In this document: piece by piece, positions 58,165 through 64,000 of the stretch | Position numbering within the stretch: position 1 is the stretch's first letter | Layout: each line of letters starts with the position of its first letter | Made by a program: the position numbers and the translations under genes | Notes under the pieces: generated by a model | The model's database searches: none | Told to the model about the DNA's origin: nothing | What the model saw: only the letters and a program-made list of their open reading frames with translations | Assembly: GCF_034424645.1 (NCBI RefSeq) | Contig: NZ_CP139969.1 | Coordinates: forward strand, 2,480,001 to 2,544,000 | Source: Bordetella avium | GTDB lineage: Bacteria; Pseudomonadota; Gammaproteobacteria; Burkholderiales; Burkholderiaceae_B | DNA: 64,000 nt | Direction: 5' to 3'

Positions 58165-58875
58165 ATGAACGAATACCGTCCGTCCCCCTTCAATCGCTCC
58201 GGCCCGCTGGCCGGCGCGCCGGGCGAAGTCGTCCGCAACCAGGTGCTGCGCAATACCTATTGGCTGCTAGCTCTGTCCCTGATTCCTACGGTGCTGGGCG
58301 CCGCCGTCGGCCTCTACACCGGCATCAACCGTGTCATGGGTGGCAGCCCCGGCCTGTCGGCCATCGTATTCCTGATCGGCGCCTTCGGCATGATGTTCGC
58401 CATCGAGAAAAACAAGAACAACTCTCTGGGCGTGGTGCTGCTGCTGGCCTTCACCTTCTTCATGGGCATCATGCTCTCGCGCCTGCTGGGCTTTGTGCTT
58501 GGCATGAGCAACGGCTCGCAGCTCGTCATGACGGCCTTTGGCGGTACGGCCATCGTGTTTGGCACCATGGCCACGCTGGCCACCACCATCAAGCGTGACC
58601 TTTCCGGCATGCAGAAATGGCTTTTCACCGGCGCCATCGTCATTCTTGTCGCCGCGCTGGCCAACATCTTCCTGCAGATGCCCGCCATGATGCTGACCAT
58701 CTCGGTGCTGGCCATCGTGATCTTTTCGGCCTTCATGCTGGTGGACTTGCAGCGCGTCGTCAATGGCGGCGAAACCAATTATGTATCAGCCACCCTAGCC
58801 ATCTATCTGGATGTCTACAACGTCTTCTCGAACCTGCTGATGCTGCTGGGCATCTTCGGCGGCAATCGCGACTAA
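58165..58875 (+). CDS. BAX inhibitor-1/YccA family membrane protein
   Basis: A 236-residue inner-membrane protein with seven membrane segments, of the BI-1/YccA family. Eukaryotic relatives regulate calcium leak; E. coli YccA modulates the FtsH protease. The N-terminus is polar (NEYRPSPFNRSGPLAGAPGEVVRNQVLRNTYWLL, about 1-35). The final helix ALAIYLDVYNVFSNLLMLLGIFGG-type segment (TLAIYLDVYNVFSNLL) carries the family Asp. The start at 58165 has AAGGAG six bases upstream. A strong terminator follows. It probably forms its own transcription unit. Confidence 0.92.
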   Translation: MNEYRPSPFNRSGPLAGAPGEVVRNQVLRNTYWLLALSLIPTVLGAAVGLYTGINRVMGGSPGLSAIVFLIGAFGMMFAIEKNKNNSLGVVLLLAFTFFMGIMLSRLLGFVLGMSNGSQLVMTAFGGTAIVFGTMATLATTIKRDLSGMQKWLFTGAIVILVAALANIFLQMPAMMLTISVLAIVIFSAFMLVDLQRVVNGGETNYVSATLAIYLDVYNVFSNLLMLLGIFGGNRD

Positions 58876-58914
58876 GTTCGACGTGCGAGCCCACCCGCTG
58901 GGCCCGCTTTTCAA

Positions 58915-58938
58915 CCCGCCCTTACCGGCGGGTTTTTT
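58915..58938 (+). terminator. Rho-independent terminator of the YccA-like gene
   Basis: CCCGCC (58915-58920) and GGCGGG (58927-58932) form a stem with loop CTTACC, followed by six T residues. It closely resembles the terminator at 12859-12884. Confidence 0.88.
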
Positions 58939-59198
58939 GTTGCCAAGCGCTGGACTCCAAGAGACTGATTTGAAGCGCCAGGCCCAGCGGCGCGACGTTT
59001 ATGGACCGCTATCCAAGCGTCGCGCCGGGGCCACTTCTCGAATCATGGTCACCCCACCACCGAGCGCCAAGCATTTTGCGCGACCTCGCGTACCAACCAT
59101 GGGGAGCGAAGGCTGCGCTGCAACAGCCGAGCTCTGTCGAGGCGCAATCTCAGAACGCAATCGGATGAGCTCACGGCACCTGTCTGCCCGCCAGAGGT
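58939..59198. other. Intergenic stretch between convergent genes
   Basis: About 260 bases without a recognisable gene between the terminator and the recO stop. A perfect 9-bp inverted repeat, GGCGCGACG (58989-58997) / CGTCGCGCC (59018-59026), surrounds a 20-base loop that can itself pair (TGGA/TCCA). pdxJ, which often follows recO, is not here. Confidence 0.5.
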
Positions 59199-59786
59199 TC
59201 AGAGGCGCTGCAAATCCATCAGCACGCGGCGCGTGGACAGCGGGCGCCCCACTAAGTGCATTTCGAGACGCTCGCGCAGCTCACGGCGCAGTTCCGGCTC
59301 GATGCGGGGATCGCTGAAATCAGGCTCACGCTCATCGACGCCATAACCGGTTTCACGCAGCAAAACCCATTCAAAACGACGTAGCGCGCCGGCCGCGCGC
59401 GTCCCGCCCGCCAATTGCTGAAGGGCGGTTTCGTAGGCGTCAAATAGCAGCGGATGCGCATCCTCACGCGGAAGCAGGCGCAGCAGCAGTTCATTCATGT
59501 ACCAGGCGGACATCAGCGCCGCCCCGCCCAGCGGATGCACGCCCGCCACCTCGGCGCGGATCAGGGTTTTGACTTCCCCGCCACCGCTCCATGACATCAA
59601 CAGCGGCTGAAAGGCCGATAAGACCGGCCGCAATACGGAATACGGACGCTTGGCGCCTTTGGCGACCAGCGCAATACAGCCATGCTCGCGGGAAAAGCTC
59701 TGGACGATAAGAGAGGTTTCGCGCCACGCCGTGGCGTGGAGCATATAGGCACGATTATCGTGAACGCGCTGAGCGCGCTTACTCAT
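59199..59786 (-). CDS. recO: DNA repair protein RecO (short form)
   Basis: RecO helps load RecA on gapped DNA in the RecFOR pathway. The N-terminal OB fold is clear (AWRETSLIVQSFSREHGCIALVAKG, about 19-43) as is SAWYMNELLLRLLPREDAHPLLFDAYETAL. The C-terminal HLVGRPLSTRRVLMDLQRL is also typical. Between GYGVDE (about 150) and this end only about 20 residues are present, where E. coli RecO has about 60, so the protein (195 aa) lacks about 40 residues of the middle. The frame is intact. The ATG at 59786 overlaps the era stop by eight bases. Confidence 0.88.
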   Translation of the reverse strand: MSKRAQRVHDNRAYMLHATAWRETSLIVQSFSREHGCIALVAKGAKRPYSVLRPVLSAFQPLLMSWSGGGEVKTLIRAEVAGVHPLGGAALMSAWYMNELLLRLLPREDAHPLLFDAYETALQQLAGGTRAAGALRRFEWVLLRETGYGVDEREPDFSDPRIEPELRRELRERLEMHLVGRPLSTRRVLMDLQRL

Positions 59787-60669
59787 AACCCAGATCGCGC
59801 AAAGCACCTTCGCGATCAGACCAGCCCTTGCGGACCTTGATGTACACCTCCAGATGCACCGGCTTATCGAGCAGCTTGGCGATGTCCTGGCGGGCCTCAG
59901 TAGCGATACGCTTCATGTGCTGCCCACCCGCCCCCAAGAGGATGGGCCGATGACTGTCGCGTTCGACCACAACGCAAGCAGCAATGCGTGCATGGGCATC
60001 GGTTTCTTCCCATTGCTCGATGACGACCGTACAGCCATAGGGCAGTTCATCGCCGACCAAACGGAAAATCTTCTCGCGCACCAGCTCTGCTGCGATAAAG
60101 CGCATAGAGCGATCCGTCAGCGTGTCCTCTTCGAACATGGGTTCGCCTTCAGGCAAACGCTGCGCGATTTCTTCCAGCAACTGGTCCAGTTGATGATTTT
60201 TCGTGGCGCTCACGGGCACCACGGCGCCGTAAGCATGTTGCGCCATGATCTTGGCGACGAAAGGGAAAAGCTCATCGCGGCTCTTGAGGGCATCGATCTT
60301 GCTAATGGCGAGAATGGTGCGTTCCGCCTTGGGCAGCAGGGGCAACAGCTTGGCATCCCCCTCCGACCACTTCCCCGCCTCGACCACATGCACCACCACA
60401 TCGACGTCGGCCAGGGCCTGCGTCACGACGCGATTCATCATACGGTTCATGGCGCCGCCATGCCGGGTCTGGAAACCCGGCGTGTCAACGAATACAAACT
60501 GCTCATGCTCGCGCGTGAGCACGCCATGAATACGGTGGCGCGTCGTCTGCGCCTTGCGCGACACGATGGAAATCTTGGAACCGATCAGGGCATTGGTCAG
60601 GGTGGACTTACCCACATTGGGTCGGCCCACGATGGCGACGAAACCGGTACGGAATGCTTGAGAACTCAT
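59779..60669 (-). CDS. era: GTPase Era
   Basis: An essential GTPase that binds 16S rRNA during 30S subunit assembly. The 296 residues show G1 GRPNVGKST (15-23), G3 DTPG (62-65), G5 SATK, and the C-terminal KH RNA-binding domain with [20 protein letters not shown] (about 240-260). The G4 motif, normally NKxD, reads SKID at 123-126 (codon AGC for Ser). The start overlaps the rnc stop by four bases and the stop overlaps recO. The order lepA-lepB-rnc-era-recO is the classic operon. Confidence 0.97.
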   Translation of the reverse strand: MSSQAFRTGFVAIVGRPNVGKSTLTNALIGSKISIVSRKAQTTRHRIHGVLTREHEQFVFVDTPGFQTRHGGAMNRMMNRVVTQALADVDVVVHVVEAGKWSEGDAKLLPLLPKAERTILAISKIDALKSRDELFPFVAKIMAQHAYGAVVPVSATKNHQLDQLLEEIAQRLPEGEPMFEEDTLTDRSMRFIAAELVREKIFRLVGDELPYGCTVVIEQWEETDAHARIAACVVVERDSHRPILLGAGGQHMKRIATEARQDIAKLLDKPVHLEVYIKVRKGWSDREGALRDLGYE

Positions 60670-61421
60670 TTAACCTCTTGAGCCACTGCCACTGGCAGCG
60701 ACAGTTGGGCGGTCTTGCGCGCACGCCCGCCTTTACGGGTTGCGCGAGGGCTTACCACCAAAGCAGCCTCCAGGGCCAATTTGGCGGCGGATTGTTCGGC
60801 GGCCCTGCGGCTCGCGCCGGCGGCCGTGACTTTGATTTCCAAGGCAGGGATGGCGCATTCGACTTCGAACTGCTGGCTGTGCGCCGCGCCGTGAGTCGCC
60901 ACCACCGTATACAGCGGCAAGGCCAGCTTGCGGCCTTGCAGGAATTCCTGCAGCAAGGTCTTGGCATCCTTGCCCAGGGTCTCGGGATCGACGTTGGCAA
61001 GCACAGGCACATACTGCTGTTCGATCACCTTGCGAGCGGCATCGAAGCCCGCATCCAGGAAAACTGCGCCGAACAACGCTTCAACGGCATCGGCAAGAAT
61101 GGACGGGCGGCGAAAGCCGCCGCTTTTCATCTCGCCTTCGCCCAAACGCAGATAGGGAGACAGCTCAAGACGTTGCGCGATGTCGGCCAATGAAGCCTGC
61201 TTGACCAGATTGGCGCGCACGCGCGACAGATCGCCTTCATCGAGTTTGGCATAACGCTCAAACAGCATGGCGGCGACAACGAAGTTCAGAACGGAGTCGC
61301 CCAGAAATTCCAGCCGCTCATTGTGACGCGCGCCATGACTGCGGTGTGTCAGGGCCTGCTCGAGCAGTGCCTGATCACCGAAGTGATGGCCGAGACGGGT
61401 TTCCAGCGTGGCTAGGGACAT
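60666..61421 (-). CDS. rnc: Ribonuclease III
   Basis: A double-strand-specific endonuclease for rRNA and mRNA processing. The 251 residues contain the nuclease domain with the signature [17 protein letters not shown] (about 34-50), the metal site in [14 protein letters not shown], and a C-terminal double-stranded-RNA-binding domain (about 155-225; [14 protein letters not shown] helix [19 protein letters not shown]). A basic tail follows ([13 protein letters not shown]). It lies five bases after lepB and overlaps era by four bases. Confidence 0.97.
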   Translation of the reverse strand: MSLATLETRLGHHFGDQALLEQALTHRSHGARHNERLEFLGDSVLNFVVAAMLFERYAKLDEGDLSRVRANLVKQASLADIAQRLELSPYLRLGEGEMKSGGFRRPSILADAVEALFGAVFLDAGFDAARKVIEQQYVPVLANVDPETLGKDAKTLLQEFLQGRKLALPLYTVVATHGAAHSQQFEVECAIPALEIKVTAAGASRRAAEQSAAKLALEAALVVSPRATRKGGRARKTAQLSLPVAVAQEVK

Positions 61422-61426
61422 GACTA

Positions 61427-62311
61427 TCAGTGAAAACGACCTATGCGGCTCAAATCGCCAAAATTCATCCAGACAAAGAATGCCTTGCCCACAATATTAC
61501 TGTCAGGCACAAAGCCCCAGTAGCGGCTGTCGGCACTATTGTCGCGGTTATCACCCATGGCGAAATACTGGCCCTGGGGCACCTTGCAGCGTACTCCATT
61601 GCGCAAATACTGGCAGTTTTCCCTGTAGGGGTATTGCCATATCGGGCCATATTCCTGAAATTTCCCCTCATCAAGCAGGATTTTGTGCTCAACTTCGCCC
61701 AATTTCTCTTTATATTGCGGAATATAGGCCACCCGGTCTGGCTCAAAATAATCGCCATCACGGAAATGGGGCACCAGCTCACCGTTGATATAGAGCTTTT
61801 TATCCAGGTAGGCCACCTCATCACCCGGCAAACCGACGATGCGCTTGATGTAATCCACATCCGGATCAACCGGGTAGCGGAACACCACAACGTCGCCGCG
61901 CTTGGGCTCGCCGATGTCGATCACTTTCTTGTCGATCACAGGCAGACGGATGCCATAGTCGAATTTGTTCACCAGGATAAGATCGCCCGATTGCAGCGTG
62001 GGCAACATGGAGCCAGACGGAATGCGAAAGGGCTCAACCACGAAGGAGCGCAACACGAACACAAAGAGAATGACCGGAAAAAAGCTCACGGCGTATTCGA
62101 TCCACCAGGGCATCTTGGCGGCCTGTTCGACCGCCTCCTGACGCCGACGCTCGGCCTCGGTGGCATCCGTGATACCCAGCGCCTTGACCTGCTCGGCCGC
62201 CGCTACCGCACGGCGCTGCCGCGCCTTGCGCCAGAAGAGCAAATCGCCCGCCCAGATGACGCCCGTGATGACCAACAGCACGAAAAGAATAAGAGCGAAA
62301 TTCCAGCTCAT
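61427..62311 (-). CDS. lepB: Signal peptidase I
   Basis: The inner-membrane enzyme that removes signal peptides from exported proteins. The 294 residues have two N-terminal membrane segments (about 3-24 and 71-90) with a charged loop between, the catalytic Ser101 in [11 protein letters not shown], the Lys156 in [14 protein letters not shown], and the closing signature [16 protein letters not shown] (about 258-273). Active-site spacing is normal. It lies 20 bases after lepA and 5 before rnc. Confidence 0.97.
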   Translation of the reverse strand: MSWNFALILFVLLVITGVIWAGDLLFWRKARQRRAVAAAEQVKALGITDATEAERRRQEAVEQAAKMPWWIEYAVSFFPVILFVFVLRSFVVEPFRIPSGSMLPTLQSGDLILVNKFDYGIRLPVIDKKVIDIGEPKRGDVVVFRYPVDPDVDYIKRIVGLPGDEVAYLDKKLYINGELVPHFRDGDYFEPDRVAYIPQYKEKLGEVEHKILLDEGKFQEYGPIWQYPYRENCQYLRNGVRCKVPQGQYFAMGDNRDNSADSRYWGFVPDSNIVGKAFFVWMNFGDLSRIGRFH

Positions 62312-62331
62312 GTTTGCTACCGCCTATACGA

Positions 62332-64000
62332 CTACTTGTCCTCGACCTGCAGAATGGCAAGAAAGGCTTCTTGCGGAATTTCCACAGTCCCGACCTGTTT
62401 CATGCGCTTCTTGCCAGCCTTTTGCTTTTCGAGCAGCTTTTTCTTGCGCGAGATATCGCCGCCGTAGCACTTGGCCAACACGTTCTTACGCAGCGCCTTG
62501 ACGTTCTCACGCGCAATGACTTCAGCGCCGATCGCTGCCTGAATGGCAACGTCATACATCTGGCGCGGAATCAGGGCACGCATGCGCGACACCACATCAC
62601 GGGCACGGTAGCGGGCATTCGAGCGGTGCACAATCATGGCAAGCGCATCGACCCGGTCGCCATTGATCAGCAGATCGACCTTAACCACGTCTGCCGGGCG
62701 GTACTCGAGGAACTCGTAGTCCATCGAGGCATAACCGCGCGACACGGACTTCAGACGATCGAAGAAGTCCAGCACGATTTCAGCCAGCGGGATCTCATAG
62801 GTGAGATGCACCTGCCGACCATGGTAGGTCATGTTGATCTGGTTGCCGCGCTTGTTATTACACAGCGTCATCACCGGACCGACATACTCCTGCGGCATGA
62901 AAAGCGTGACCTTGACGATAGGCTCGCGGATTTCGGCAATCTTGCCGACTTCCGGCATGCGCGAGGGGCTTTCGATGGTCAACACCGTACCGTCGCGCTC
63001 AACGACCTCGTACACCACCGACGGCGCGGTGGTGATGATGTCCATATCGAACTCGCGCTCCAGACGCTCCTGCACGATTTCCATGTGCAAGAGCCCAAGA
63101 AAACCGCAACGAAAACCGAAACCCAGGGCCTGCGACACTTCAGGCTCGAACATGAGCGCAGCGTCGTTAAGCTTGAGTTTTTCGAGCGAGTCGCGCAACT
63201 GATCGTATTCGGAACTCTCGACCGGGTAGAGGCCGGCGAAAACCTGCGGCTGGACCTCTTTGAAGCCCGGCAAAGGCGCGGCGGCGGGCTTGCCAGCCAA
63301 GGTGATGGTGTCACCCACTTTGGCATGCGCCAACTCTTTGATGCCCGCAATGATGAAGCCCACCTCGCCTGCCGACAACTGCGCACGCGGCTGCGACTTG
63401 GGCGTGAACACGCCGGTCTGCTCGCACAGATGCGTGGCACCGGAAGCCATCAGCAAAATCTTGTCTTTCGGGCGCAATACACCGTTGACGATGCGCACCA
63501 GCATCACGACACCGACATAGTTATCGAACCAGGAGTCGATAATCAGCGCCTGCAGCGCAGCTTCCGGGTCACCCTCAGGGGACGGCACACGGGCCACGAT
63601 GGCCTCAAGAATCTCGTCAATGCCCATCCCGGTCTTGGCGCTGGCCAGTACGGCGTCGGAGGCGTCGATGCCGATGACATCTTCGACCTCCTGGCGCGCG
63701 CCCTCGGGATCGGCCTGGGGCAAGTCCATTTTATTCAGGACAGCCAGCACCTCCACGCCCAGATCGATAGCCGTATAGCAGTTGGCCACGGTTTGCGCTT
63801 CGACGCCCTGGGACGCGTCCACCACCAGCAATGCGCCCTCGCAAGCCGACAAGGAACGGCTCACTTCATAAGAAAAGTCTACGTGACCCGGGGTGTCGAT
63901 CAGATTGAGGTTGTAAACCTTGCCGTCCTGGGCCTTGTACTCCAGCGCCGCCGTCTGGGCCTTGATCGTAATGCCGCGCTCACGCTCGATGTCCATCGAA
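62332..64000 (-). CDS. lepA: Elongation factor 4 (LepA), 5' end outside the window
   Basis: A ribosome-bound GTPase that back-translocates or helps assembly of ribosomes. The visible part (about 555 residues) begins inside the GTPase domain: [19 protein letters not shown], then [19 protein letters not shown] (G3), LNKMDLP (G4), and the LepA-specific C-terminal domain ending in [20 protein letters not shown] and [11 protein letters not shown]. About 45 residues including G1 are missing past position 64000. ATG at 63996 is an internal Met and not the start. It is the first gene of the lepA-lepB-rnc-era-recO operon. Confidence 0.97.
   Translation of the reverse strand, partial: SMDIERERGITIKAQTAALEYKAQDGKVYNLNLIDTPGHVDFSYEVSRSLSACEGALLVVDASQGVEAQTVANCYTAIDLGVEVLAVLNKMDLPQADPEGARQEVEDVIGIDASDAVLASAKTGMGIDEILEAIVARVPSPEGDPEAALQALIIDSWFDNYVGVVMLVRIVNGVLRPKDKILLMASGATHLCEQTGVFTPKSQPRAQLSAGEVGFIIAGIKELAHAKVGDTITLAGKPAAAPLPGFKEVQPQVFAGLYPVESSEYDQLRDSLEKLKLNDAALMFEPEVSQALGFGFRCGFLGLLHMEIVQERLEREFDMDIITTAPSVVYEVVERDGTVLTIESPSRMPEVGKIAEIREPIVKVTLFMPQEYVGPVMTLCNNKRGNQINMTYHGRQVHLTYEIPLAEIVLDFFDRLKSVSRGYASMDYEFLEYRPADVVKVDLLINGDRVDALAMIVHRSNARYRARDVVSRMRALIPRQMYDVAIQAAIGAEVIARENVKALRKNVLAKCYGGDISRKKKLLEKQKAGKKRMKQVGTVEIPQEAFLAILQVEDK

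Overview
The window is a 64 kb, GC-rich chromosomal segment from a beta-proteobacterium of the Burkholderiales. Gene content and protein character fit the Alcaligenaceae (Bordetella/Achromobacter type); this placement rests on recognising the proteins, not on a database search. I found no rRNA, tRNA, insertion sequence, prophage or CRISPR array.

Layout. Position 2-76 is the tail of a GGDEF protein. Positions 681-5597 (minus strand) are sdhC-sdhD-sdhA-sdhB-sdhE-gltA, ended by a strong terminator. A divergent pair follows: a HutC-type GntR regulator and mdh, with an unusual nested palindrome between them. Positions 7995-12344 carry prpB, prpC, hemJ and an RlmL-type methyltransferase. A 58-residue protein has its own perfect promoter framed by two palindromes. 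leuA (minus) has a candidate leader-peptide attenuator and is divergent from an AraC-type gene. Positions 16246-20756 carry an RDD membrane protein, an acyl-CoA ligase, a gamma carbonic anhydrase, hslO and a TadE-like protein. ftsB, eno and pyrG follow on the minus strand.

Positions 24570-35658 form a peptide-uptake and peptidase block (minus strand): rpiR-type regulator, iaaA, gsiA, gsiB, gsiC, gsiD, an internal terminator, then a DmpA-type peptidase, DppA and PepP. Positions 35854-37779 hold a CoA-transferase pair (scoAB) and a thioesterase. Next come the electron-transfer flavoprotein dehydrogenase, an epimerase-like protein, threonine aldolase, a frameshifted small membrane-protein gene and acs. 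prpE, a GlcG/HbpS-like gene and an MFS transporter are translationally coupled. They are followed by an NlpC/P60 lipoprotein, a DUF2325 gene with Fur-box-like sites, and cysB.

Positions 50823-54656 hold mmsA, an orphan binding protein and a divergent LysR gene around a perfect inverted repeat. The right end has lptF/pepA (divergent), holC, a DUF2486-like protein, a YccA/BI-1 protein, and then the conserved lepA-lepB-rnc-era-recO operon (minus), in which recO is unusually short and lepA runs off the window.

Common theme. Many genes serve central carbon metabolism around the TCA cycle and short-chain acyl-CoA: citrate synthase, succinate dehydrogenase, malate dehydrogenase, the methylcitrate enzymes, acetyl- and propionyl-CoA synthetases, methylmalonate-semialdehyde dehydrogenase, CoA-transferase and ETF dehydrogenase. 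Most intergenic regions are short and many genes overlap by 4 bases.
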